Assembly: GCA_029263945.1 (NCBI GenBank) | Contig: JARIDM010000017.1 | Coordinates: 1 to 5,878 of the forward strand | Direction of reading: 5' to 3' | Source: Sporosarcina sp. | GTDB taxonomy: Bacteria; Bacillota; Bacilli; Bacillales_A; Planococcaceae | Length of the DNA stretch: 5,878 bases | Shown here: positions 1 to 5,878 of the stretch, in pieces | Layout: every line of letters begins with the position of its first letter | Position numbering within the stretch: position 1 is the first letter of the stretch | Made by a program: the position numbers and the translations under genes | Notes under the pieces: model-generated | The model's database searches: none | What the model saw: the letters and a program-made list of their open reading frames with translations, nothing else | What the model was told of the DNA's origin: nothing

Positions 1-65
1 GTCCAACTAAATCCAACTTTCACTTCTTTTGATAAACCTGCAGGTGTCTTCAATACAATCTTCAT
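1..65 (-). CDS. Partial CDS: N-terminus of an unrecognised protein, third gene of the zinc-ribbon operon
   Basis: An ATG at 65-63 on the minus strand opens a frame that runs without a stop to the window edge. It gives 21 residues that begin MKIVLKTPAG and end KVGFSW. The start lies 64 bp after the stop of the preceding gene, with no hairpin and T-run between them, so it is probably co-transcribed. A GTGGAT stretch about 6 bases upstream is a mediocre ribosome binding site. The charged start followed by a 'VGFSW' motif resembles the N-termini of some small Firmicute membrane proteins of unknown function, but that is a memory-based impression. The rest of the protein is outside the window and no function can be given. 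The frame and start are reasonably supported; the product is not. Confidence 0.55.
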   Translation of the reverse strand, partial: MKIVLKTPAGLSKEVKVGFSW

Positions 66-129
66 AAATAATCCACTTCTCTCTATTCTTTTTTTAAAAC
101 CAATTCAACTATTTCTAATAAAAATACGA

Positions 130-948
130 TTAAAAATAACTAATATAATCGAATAAATCCCCAATTGCTGAGTCAGCAACTAACATGACGAGCACGATGC
201 TCAGTGCAGCTGTAATCACAAAATAAAATAAGAATGCATAAAAACCATCCATTGACTTTGTTTTCTGCGCAAGTAACTTAACCATGATATAAACAGGAAT
301 CGTACCGAATGCAAGCAAGCCACCGATATATAAAACACTCGTAGATAACCCATAAGATTCAATTAGTGCTAACAGAATTCCCACTACAGAGAATAGAATC
401 GGAAGTGCAAAGAAACCGCCGACTCTTCGAACAACTTCTGTATAACTAAGATTTTCCGAAAAGAGTTTGCTTGTTACAAAAATCGCGGTAACGTTGATGG
501 CAAGCAAAATCACTGCGAAAAGTGTAAAGTAAAATATAATTTGAATAAATGAGGGTCCGAAATAACTTAAGCTCGAGCCAACGACCGATCGAATGAGCGC
601 ATAAACCGCAAGTGCAGTTAACAGAACGTACAATATAATACTAATCAGACTATTTTTAGCACTTGAATTTACAGCATTAAAATGAGCTGAAGGTGACTTT
701 AGTTGTTGCATAAAGAAGCTAAAAAACATTTTCGATTCAGTTTTCAGCTTTTCAATTTGCTCATTTGGCTCCGTCGGCTGTTGTGTTGCTGCCGATGGGT
801 GAACTGGATGAGGTTGCACACTAGCTTCAGTCGTTGCCACTGTTTCAGATTGAGCTTGATCAGTTTCTACTGCTGTAAAGGGTGCACCACATTTCCCACA
901 AAACTTTCCTTCTTCTTGTGCATGATTACACACGGAACAAATCTTCAT
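130..948 (-). CDS. Zinc-ribbon multi-pass membrane protein (Yip1/DUF6574-like), 272 aa
   Basis: The first 20 residues form a zinc ribbon with paired cysteines: C4-x2-C7 and C17-x2-C20, the second pair followed by GAPF. A Thr/Gln/Pro-rich linker follows (about residues 25-65), then an amphipathic stretch (66-95) and about five hydrophobic segments near 100-120, 134-158, 178-196, 205-225 and 237-258. This resembles Yip1-like or DUF6574-type zinc-ribbon membrane proteins, whose biochemical role is unknown. The zinc ribbon has no signal peptide before it and is probably cytoplasmic. The ATG at 948-946 follows AAAGGAGATG with good spacing, so the start is firm. The gene begins 13 bp after the stop of the TcaA-like gene, which indicates an operon. 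The similar zinc ribbons at the head of both proteins suggest that they work together or bind a common partner. That is inference; the membrane topology and ribbon are visible directly. Confidence 0.85.
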   Translation of the reverse strand: MKICSVCNHAQEEGKFCGKCGAPFTAVETDQAQSETVATTEASVQPHPVHPSAATQQPTEPNEQIEKLKTESKMFFSFFMQQLKSPSAHFNAVNSSAKNSLISIILYVLLTALAVYALIRSVVGSSLSYFGPSFIQIIFYFTLFAVILLAINVTAIFVTSKLFSENLSYTEVVRRVGGFFALPILFSVVGILLALIESYGLSTSVLYIGGLLAFGTIPVYIMVKLLAQKTKSMDGFYAFLFYFVITAALSIVLVMLVADSAIGDLFDYISYF

Positions 949-961
949 TCAAACATCTCCT

Positions 962-2350
962 TTAATATTTGGTCTTTTTTGTTTCTAAATCTGTAATTGA
1001 ATCGATAAAATATTCACCATTCACATTTGAAATAACGTATTTCTTTTTGCGATCATAACGAAGTGAATCATCATCGTATGAGCTGTAGTTAAACTGTTCA
1101 AAAGATAAAAGTTCGAATGAACCATTTTCTAGTTCTTTAACTGCGGTAATGTCATTTACTAAAAACTCATAGGTATAGCCTGCAATCGTACTGTGATCGG
1201 AAACAAACTTTGCATAGTCTTTCCTAATTTTTGAACCTGACTTGAAATAATCTTCTATATAACTGAAGTCGATTTGATAGATTGCATTTGCATAGTCAGA
1301 GCGGAAATCTTTATAAAGTTGTTTAACTTCTTCCTGCACTTCCGCAGATTGTTGCTCTTTTTGAATATGTTCAAAAGGGAGATATAAATCTTCCCTATCA
1401 AAAACGACTTCGGAAGATGCTATCTCATTTCCCTCTTCATCCTCACTTACTGCATGAATTTTCACATCTTTATTGAACTGCGCAGGAAAAAGCTCCCTTA
1501 ATTCTGTCACGCTTTTCTTTGTTGACTTGCCGTCAATGTAAACAATTGCATCTACGATATCTGAATCTAAATAAATACTTGTTAAATTCCAGTCAATATC
1601 AATTTCGCGTTCATTTGTTTCACTTGGTTCTACGACATATGTACCTTTTCCAGTCAAAGGCATGAACTCACCAGTAGATTCATATGACCATTCATATTCT
1701 CCTGGGATAAATTGACCAAGTACGACTACGTCTTCCTCTCTTTTCAATACAACTTCTTTCCCACCAAAGTGAAATGTAGTGTCATCTAGCCTTGATTCGA
1801 TCGATACGGTCGTTGGCAAAATTGTGAAGTTTACGTCTTGGTATAGGCCGAGAACGACTGGTTTCTTCGTAATCGATATGAATTCACCTATTTGGTAAAT
1901 CAGATCGGCAGGCTCTTTGTTCTTGATCTTTTCAACTTCATAGGTAAGCTGATTTCGAAGCTCCGACCAACCATATCGACTCACAAGTGAATAAAAGTTA
2001 TCGGCACCTGCTACAGTTCCTTTTTTAACGTTGAATTCTTGTAAAAAAGCTTCTTTGTCTTGGCTATTGTATGCCGTATTCATAGCATCAATTTTTTTCA
2101 TTGGATCGTAAATAGATGATAATATTAAATGAGTTGAAATAAGTGCGATCACTAAGATACCTGAAATAATCCACATGACTTTAGAACGCTTTTTCATAGG
2201 TTTTCTAGGTTTTTGATTGGCTACAGGATTGGTGCGATTTGGCGGTGGTGATGACTGCAACTGATCTTCAGCTCGAAATGATTTGCCGCAATTCGTGCAA
2301 AATTCAGCTTCTTCAGGATTGGGTTTCCCACAATCCGTACAAAACTTCAT
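962..2350 (-). CDS. TcaA/YvbJ-like zinc-ribbon membrane-anchored protein, 462 aa
   Basis: Residues 1-25 are a zinc ribbon (C4-x2-C7, C18-x2-C21, each pair followed by Gly). A Pro/Asn/Gln-rich then Lys/Arg-rich linker runs to about residue 57. One membrane helix follows at about 58-80, and then a roughly 380-residue domain that should lie outside the membrane. From about 330 the acidic, aromatic-rich tail looks like the NTF2-like C-terminal domain of TcaA proteins. This order and length match S. aureus TcaA (about 460 residues), which affects teicoplanin susceptibility and cell-wall properties; B. subtilis YvbJ is a longer relative. I chose the ATG at 2350-2348 because AAAGGAG sits about 9 bases upstream and the zinc ribbon starts there. 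An in-frame ATG at 2392 would place the ribosome binding site and part of the promoter inside the protein. It is the first gene of the operon with the Yip1-like gene. The family call is confident; its role in this organism is inferred. Confidence 0.87.
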   Translation of the reverse strand: MKFCTDCGKPNPEEAEFCTNCGKSFRAEDQLQSSPPPNRTNPVANQKPRKPMKKRSKVMWIISGILVIALISTHLILSSIYDPMKKIDAMNTAYNSQDKEAFLQEFNVKKGTVAGADNFYSLVSRYGWSELRNQLTYEVEKIKNKEPADLIYQIGEFISITKKPVVLGLYQDVNFTILPTTVSIESRLDDTTFHFGGKEVVLKREEDVVVLGQFIPGEYEWSYESTGEFMPLTGKGTYVVEPSETNEREIDIDWNLTSIYLDSDIVDAIVYIDGKSTKKSVTELRELFPAQFNKDVKIHAVSEDEEGNEIASSEVVFDREDLYLPFEHIQKEQQSAEVQEEVKQLYKDFRSDYANAIYQIDFSYIEDYFKSGSKIRKDYAKFVSDHSTIAGYTYEFLVNDITAVKELENGSFELLSFEQFNYSSYDDDSLRYDRKKKYVISNVNGEYFIDSITDLETKKTKY

Positions 2351-2380
2351 AAAAACGTCTCCTTTCTGTATTTCCTTAGT

Positions 2381-2386
2381 ATTATA
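2381..2386 (-). promoter_or_regulatory. Probable sigma-A -10 box of the TcaA-like operon
   Basis: The minus strand reads TATAAT here, 30 bases upstream of the chosen ATG at 2350. This would give a leader of roughly 25 bases containing the AAAGGAG site. At a 17-base spacer the upstream hexamer is TATTAT, a poor -35. A perfect TTGACA lies further up (2436-2431 on the minus strand) but about 44 bases away, too far to pair with this box. It could only pair with a weaker TCTATT at a 19-base spacer. The promoter is therefore supported mainly by the -10 box and its location. Confidence 0.5.
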
Positions 2387-2578
2387 CAACAAGGTCCATA
2401 GGAATAATAGAGTGCGTATATTTGCTTATTTGTCAATAGAAATAGAGTGATTTTACAGCCATAAGAACTACTATCATTTTAATAACTTTTCTCCTCAAAT
2501 AAATTATTAGATTACTTGGACGCCATACTTATCCCTTCACTAATTAAGCAAATTTATATGCGTAAAAAATTTTTAGCG

Positions 2579-2584
2579 TATACT
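2579..2584 (+). promoter_or_regulatory. Weak candidate -10 box for msrA
   Basis: TATACT matches the -10 consensus at five of six positions and lies 40 bases upstream of the msrA ATG. At a 17-base spacer the -35 hexamer would be ATATGC, which is poor. Another weak option is TTGGAC at 2516-2521 with ACTAAT at 2539-2544 (17-base spacer). The rest of this 274-bp divergent spacer (2351-2624) is AT-rich, with an 8-bp inverted repeat but no clear riboswitch or strong terminator. Confidence 0.25.
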
Positions 2585-2624
2585 AAAGAAAAAGTTCCAA
2601 AGTCAACTGACTGGAGTGATCAAA

Positions 2625-3344
2625 ATGAAGGTCCACATTTCAACCCTTCTCTTAATAGTTGCTGCACTGATGTTAACGGCGTGCACACCAAAAACACCGG
2701 TTACAAATCGTCCAGTGCCAGAACCCGCTAAAGGGGGATACGTATTAAATGAAGACGTACGAAATATTAATGAGCATTTAGATTATCAAAACCGTTCTTT
2801 GAAAACAATTTACTTTGCAGGAGGTTGTTTCTGGGGCGTTGAAGCCTATATGGAAAGGGTTTACGGCGTGGCAAATACAGAATCGGGATATGCGAACGGT
2901 GAAGGTGAAAACCCAAGTTATGAAGACGTCATCAAGGGCGATCAACAATTCGCAGAAGCCGTTCAGGTGACCTACGATCCCGAACGTGTAGACTTAGAAA
3001 CGCTCATCGATTACTTATTTCGTGTCATCGATCCTACAACAAAGAATCAGCAAGGTAATGATAAAGGCGTCCAATACCGAACAGGTATTTATTATGAAGA
3101 TGAATTAGACGCCGCGATCGTTAAAGAAACTGTAGCTAAAGAAAAGAACGATTATGAACAAGAAATTGTAACTGAAGCAGAACCTTTAAAGAACTACTAC
3201 CCAGCAGAAGACTTCCATCAAGATTATTTGGCGAAAAACCCTAATGGCTACTGCCATATTAATATGAACGTGCTCGATGATGAACCCATTTTCCCGATTG
3301 AGACAGACAAAGCAATTATTAAAAAGCTCGGGCAACCCTCATAG
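2625..3344 (+). CDS. msrA: Lipoprotein peptide methionine sulfoxide reductase MsrA, 239 aa
   Basis: Reduces methionine-S-sulfoxide in proteins back to methionine. Residues 1-20 are a lipoprotein signal peptide (Lys near the start, hydrophobic core, lipobox LTAC with Cys20). The enzyme should therefore be lipid-anchored on the outer face of the membrane, where it would repair oxidised surface proteins. The MsrA domain starts near residue 60. GGCFWG carries catalytic Cys68; other family motifs are FAEAV (Glu111), QYRTGIYY (about 150-157) and EDFHQDYL (195-202). Cys210 in GYCHI is the likely resolving cysteine. About 27 residues follow and no MsrB domain is present, unlike the secreted MsrAB fusions. 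I chose the ATG at 2625 because GGAG at 2613-2616 sits 8 bases upstream; a GTG at 2616 would overlap that site. No thioredoxin-like or CcdA partner is adjacent. The last 6 bases overlap the end of the convergent UbiB-like gene. Confidence 0.94.
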   Translation: MKVHISTLLLIVAALMLTACTPKTPVTNRPVPEPAKGGYVLNEDVRNINEHLDYQNRSLKTIYFAGGCFWGVEAYMERVYGVANTESGYANGEGENPSYEDVIKGDQQFAEAVQVTYDPERVDLETLIDYLFRVIDPTTKNQQGNDKGVQYRTGIYYEDELDAAIVKETVAKEKNDYEQEIVTEAEPLKNYYPAEDFHQDYLAKNPNGYCHINMNVLDDEPIFPIETDKAIIKKLGQPS

Positions 3345-4970
3345 GTCTACCTTACCCAGTCGATGAAAACGCCAGAACGAAATCAGCATGACAACACCTG
3401 AACCAATCGTTAGCTGTTGATAGCCATCTACTAAAGCGTAAACGAAAGTTCCAAAGGCTGCTACTGTAACCACACCCAGAAACAAACGATTTTGTAATTG
3501 AATGCGAAACTTTCGTTCTTCCTGATCCCGTTTTTTCAAATAATGATGGATATGTGCAGGCTCTTCTAGAAAGCGAGAGAGCTTTGGCCCGAAGCTACGT
3601 AATTGTCCAACACTTTGCAGGAGCGTACGCTGAAGCTCTTTTTTATTTGCAAAAGGGTTTTTATCTTTATTATGCGCTTTTGTCCATTCCACAATGCGCG
3701 GTCGGGCAATTGCGAGCAAATCAATATCAGGATCTAGCACGTATAACACACCGACAAAAACAGAAACCGCTCTCCCTAAAAAGGCAAACTCAGCTGGCAT
3801 TTGAACAGGTTGTGTTTGAATAATTACCTTCAAGTCATTTAACAAATTATCTACAACAAACCCATTCATATCTTGCAAATCATTTGACTCGTAAGCTTTC
3901 ACGACCCGTTCAATTGCATTAGACAATACGCGACGATCCGCGTTCGGCAACAAGAAATTTAGTGTTTCAAGCCCGTCTAACACCCGTTCATACTGCTTGA
4001 ATAGGACACCATCCACAATTAAAAAGATCGCATCTGCTTCTTCAGGTTTAATATTTATGACCATGCCAAAATCTATTAAGACTAACGTACCATCAGGTTT
4101 AATGAGTAAATTTCCTCCGTGAGGATCCGCGTGAAACTGACCCCCTTCAAGAACTTGCTCCAAGAACAAACGAAAAAGGCGAACAGAAATTTCCTTCCGA
4201 TCAATCTGATGCTTCTCTAAAAAATCGATGTCCGTCACTTTTGAACCTTCAACCCACTCCATCACTAAAACTTTACGTGTTGAAAGCGAATCATAAAAAA
4301 CAGGGAACTCCACACCTTCTAGATCTGGAAAGCGCTTTGCAAATCCTCGTCCATTTTCCATTTCCTGAATAAAATTCAATTCCGCACCAATGACTTCTGT
4401 CATCTCCGCGTATAGCAAATCAAAATCGACTTGTTTATCTAATGAAGAAAAACGTTTCGCAATCCAAATAACAATTCTTATTGCTTTGAAATCCGCACGT
4501 AATATCCATTCGATGTCAGGCCTTTGAATTTTAATCGCAACGGGTGAACCATCTGGTAAAAATGCTTTGTATACCTCTCCGATAGAAGCAGACGCAATCG
4601 GTTCTGCTGAAATGTTATGTACGACTTCATCATGCGGTCTTTCCCATTCTTCATCTAAAAGTCTTAAAGCATCCGCTGTCGGAACTGGCGTTGCATGATC
4701 CGTTAAGTCTTCCAATTCCTTGATAAAGGAAGGCGGCATAATGTCAGCACGTGTAGACAAGAATTGTCCTAGTTTTACCATAAGGCCGCCCATTTCGAGT
4801 GCATTACGCTTATAAACTTTAGCCTGTTTCGTAACAAGTGTATTCCATTTCTCTGTGACGGCGGGCGTGAAATTTCCACGGTGACGCCGTTGGAACAATG
4901 ACACTTGAACGAAGAATACGACCGCCATCCAAACAATGCGTATAATTCGATAATTAGCGGAACGTTTCAT
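3339..4970 (-). CDS. ABC1/AarF/UbiB-family atypical kinase-like protein, 543 aa
   Basis: Family hallmarks appear in order: KxGQ motif (Lys66, Gln69), Ala/Ser-rich nucleotide loop AxASIGEVY (126-134), lysine in VAIKIQRP (Lys147), ELNF at 197-200 where ExD is expected, MEWVEG (237-242), catalytic loop HADPHGGN (280-287, Asp282, Asn287) and DFG metal-binding motif (Asp300). These proteins share the protein-kinase fold but act as ATPases or small-molecule kinases. Relatives UbiB and COQ8 support ubiquinone synthesis and lipid movement. In Firmicutes, which normally use menaquinone, the role is unclear. A hydrophobic stretch at 10-26 and two C-terminal hydrophobic segments (about 497-514 and 520-533) suggest membrane attachment. 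The ATG at 4970 follows GGGGAGGGG about 8 bases upstream, a strong site. The gene is 231 bp from the cardiolipin synthase and behind its terminator, so it probably has its own promoter. Its stop overlaps the end of msrA. The family call is firm; the substrate is unknown. Confidence 0.93.
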   Translation of the reverse strand: MKRSANYRIIRIVWMAVVFFVQVSLFQRRHRGNFTPAVTEKWNTLVTKQAKVYKRNALEMGGLMVKLGQFLSTRADIMPPSFIKELEDLTDHATPVPTADALRLLDEEWERPHDEVVHNISAEPIASASIGEVYKAFLPDGSPVAIKIQRPDIEWILRADFKAIRIVIWIAKRFSSLDKQVDFDLLYAEMTEVIGAELNFIQEMENGRGFAKRFPDLEGVEFPVFYDSLSTRKVLVMEWVEGSKVTDIDFLEKHQIDRKEISVRLFRLFLEQVLEGGQFHADPHGGNLLIKPDGTLVLIDFGMVINIKPEEADAIFLIVDGVLFKQYERVLDGLETLNFLLPNADRRVLSNAIERVVKAYESNDLQDMNGFVVDNLLNDLKVIIQTQPVQMPAEFAFLGRAVSVFVGVLYVLDPDIDLLAIARPRIVEWTKAHNKDKNPFANKKELQRTLLQSVGQLRSFGPKLSRFLEEPAHIHHYLKKRDQEERKFRIQLQNRLFLGVVTVAAFGTFVYALVDGYQQLTIGSGVVMLISFWRFHRLGKVDL

Positions 4971-5061
4971 AAGTAATTCCCCTCCCCTTCTTCAAAACCC
5001 TATATACATAGTCATACCTTAATTTAAATAAAGCCCCAGTAAAATTAGTCCATCTTCTTTT

Positions 5062-5086
5062 TTACCCTTTATATAGTAGAGCAAAC
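5062..5086 (-). promoter_or_regulatory. Sigma-B-like promoter candidate for the UbiB-like gene
   Basis: The minus strand reads GTTTGC (5086-5081), 13 bases, then GGGTAA (5067-5062). The general-stress sigma-B consensus is about GTTTAA, 12-15 bases, GGGTAT, so this matches at the most conserved positions. It lies about 90 bases upstream of the start at 4970 and downstream of the cardiolipin synthase terminator, which is a sensible position. No convincing sigma-A pair was seen in this spacer. A match of this size can arise by chance in AT-rich DNA. Confidence 0.33.
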
Positions 5087-5141
5087 CTAACAACTCGCTT
5101 AAAGGTTCATGCGTAGCGATTCATTTTGGAGCTTCTACATT

Positions 5142-5177
5142 AAAAAACGAAAGTTTCTTTTTAAAGAGAAACTTTCG
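5142..5177 (-). terminator. Rho-independent terminator of the cardiolipin synthase gene
   Basis: On the minus strand CGAAAGTTTCT (5177-5167) pairs perfectly with AGAAACTTTCG (5158-5148) over 11 bp. The loop has 8 bases and six T follow (5147-5142). It starts 24 bases after the stop codon at 5202. No T-run follows the stem on the plus strand, so it should act only on minus-strand transcription. Confidence 0.92.
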
Positions 5178-5201
5178 AAGTTATTATGTCTATACGATAA
5201 A

Positions 5202-5878
5202 TTATAATACAGGGGATAGAAGACGAGATATCCCTTCTTTAAATTTAATAACCGCCGACCTTGCTGTATAACGTTCTAGCGTTAGTTCTGAACTTAATTC
5301 CATATCTTTTACATACAACGCTTGTAGTTGTTTCGCCACTTCTCTATCGTAAATAATTGCACTCACTTCAAAGTTCAACCGAAAGCTCCGCGAATCAATA
5401 TTCATCGTTCCGACTGCAGCCACTTCTTCATCAACAACAATCGTTTTGGCATGTAAAAAACCATTTTCATAGAGCAATACAGTCGCTCCATAATCCAATA
5501 AACTTCCTGCATAAGCCCAGGTTGCCCAGTAGACAAAGGGGTGGTCGGGTTTACATGGAATCATAATACGCACATCCACGCCTGATAGTAATGCGATCTT
5601 ACACGCGTCCATAAAGCTTGTATCTGGTATAAAGTATGGAGTTTGGATAAACACATTCTTCTTAGCAGATAAAATTAGTTTGATATACATATTTTTTAAA
5701 TGCTCTGTTTCAGAATCTGGTCCACTAGAAACGATTTGAATTGGACTCGTACCGCTTCGTCTCTCCGTTTCAAATTTGTAGGCATCCCATTCGTCAGGCT
5801 TTTTGTCCCCTGCCTGGTGCCAATCTAAAATAAAATTCCCCAGAATATGATTAACACCTTCTCCTTGAATACTTAGGT
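5202..5878 (-). CDS. cls: Cardiolipin synthase, C-terminal part (5' end beyond window)
   Basis: Cardiolipin synthase joins phosphatidylglycerol molecules to make cardiolipin at the cytoplasmic membrane. The frame is open from the stop at 5204-5202 to the window edge, giving 224 residues. A Met codon at 5690 is internal: the 62 residues before it are clearly family sequence, including NFILDW, IQIVSSGPDSE and the segment leading into the strand IQTPYFIPD. The second phospholipase-D HKD motif is present: His at 5453-5451 in LHAKTIVVD, with Lys two and Asp seven residues later, followed by GTMNIDSRSF. The family motif RIMIPCKPDHPFVYWAT lies before it. The C-terminus ends ISRLLSPVL, as in Bacillus Cls proteins, so the 3' end is complete. 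The N-terminal membrane helices and first HKD motif should lie beyond the window. A strong terminator follows the stop. Bacillales often carry more than one cls paralogue, and which one this is cannot be told. Confidence 0.95.
   Translation of the reverse strand, partial: LSIQGEGVNHILGNFILDWHQAGDKKPDEWDAYKFETERRSGTSPIQIVSSGPDSETEHLKNMYIKLILSAKKNVFIQTPYFIPDTSFMDACKIALLSGVDVRIMIPCKPDHPFVYWATWAYAGSLLDYGATVLLYENGFLHAKTIVVDEEVAAVGTMNIDSRSFRLNFEVSAIIYDREVAKQLQALYVKDMELSSELTLERYTARSAVIKFKEGISRLLSPVL

Noticed and set aside
703..996. Plus-strand open frame of 97 codons
   Set aside because: It is antisense to the two zinc-ribbon genes, has no ribosome binding site, and its Cys/Phe-rich translation looks like the complement of real coding sequence.
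2351..2392. Fourteen-residue N-terminal extension of the TcaA-like protein
   Set aside because: The extension encodes the AAAGGAG ribosome binding site and overlaps the TATAAT box; the zinc ribbon begins at the downstream ATG.
2431..2436. Perfect TTGACA (minus strand) as the -35 of the TcaA-like operon
   Set aside because: It is about 44 bases from the TATAAT box, and at 17-18 base spacing no -10-like hexamer is present; only a weak TCTATT at 19 bases exists.
2563..2575. TAAAAAATTTTTA near-palindrome upstream of msrA as an operator or terminator
   Set aside because: It is pure A/T, without a GC stem or flanking symmetry of note; expected by chance in such DNA.
2597..2614. Small hairpin (AGTC/GACT with CC pairing GG of the ribosome binding site) before msrA as a translational switch
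   Set aside because: Only four continuous base pairs plus two beyond a bulge; too weak to claim regulation.
2616..2624. GTG start three codons upstream for msrA
   Set aside because: The GTG overlaps the GGAG ribosome binding site, which is correctly spaced for the ATG at 2625.
2516..2731. Plus-strand open frame of 71 codons overlapping the msrA start
   Set aside because: It lies in a different frame from msrA, has no ribosome binding site and no recognisable motif, and half of it is a frame shadow of the msrA signal peptide.
3554..3823. Plus-strand open frame of 89 codons
   Set aside because: It is antisense inside the UbiB-like gene, whose family motifs are intact across this stretch.
5357..5566. 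Plus-strand open frame of 69 codons
   Set aside because: It is antisense to the HKD region of cardiolipin synthase, and no start signal is present.

Overview
The window comes from an AT-rich Firmicute chromosome. AGGAG-type ribosome binding sites, a TcaA/YvbJ-type protein, a Bacillus-like cardiolipin synthase and a lipoprotein MsrA all point to Bacillales. A Planococcaceae-type genome (Sporosarcina, Lysinibacillus and relatives) is my best guess, but it rests on impression and not on a search. The gene content is chromosomal and cell-envelope related. I saw no insertion sequence, phage gene, CRISPR array, tRNA or rRNA.

Layout from left to right. (a) Positions 1-2350, minus strand: a probable three-gene operon read right to left. 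It consists of a TcaA-like zinc-ribbon, single-pass membrane protein (2350-962), a second zinc-ribbon protein with about five membrane segments (948-130), and the first 21 codons of a third protein that leaves the window (65-1). The first two genes are 13 bp apart, and no terminator is visible between any of the three. (b) 2351-2624: a divergent intergenic region with a TATAAT box for the tcaA-like gene and weaker signals towards msrA. (c) 2625-3344, plus strand: a lipoprotein MsrA, a methionine-S-sulfoxide reductase placed outside the cytoplasmic membrane. (d) 3339-4970, minus strand: an ABC1/AarF/UbiB-family atypical kinase-like protein. It converges on msrA with a 6-bp overlap of the coding ends and no terminator between them. 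(e) 4971-5201: a spacer holding a strong minus-strand terminator for the gene to its right and a sigma-B-like promoter candidate for the UbiB-like gene. (f) 5202 to the window end, minus strand: the C-terminal 224 residues of a cardiolipin synthase whose start lies outside the window.

The genes share an envelope theme: cardiolipin synthesis, a membrane-associated UbiB-like protein, repair of oxidised surface proteins, and zinc-ribbon membrane proteins of which TcaA is tied to cell-wall antibiotic response in Staphylococcus aureus. Apart from the zinc-ribbon set, each appears to be its own transcription unit, so a common pathway is not demonstrated. The least understood part is the zinc-ribbon membrane-protein operon. 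I do not see convincing evidence for a wholly new system. The remaining oddities are modest: an ExN in place of the ExD motif in the UbiB-like protein, the overlapping convergent gene ends, and the possible stress promoter.
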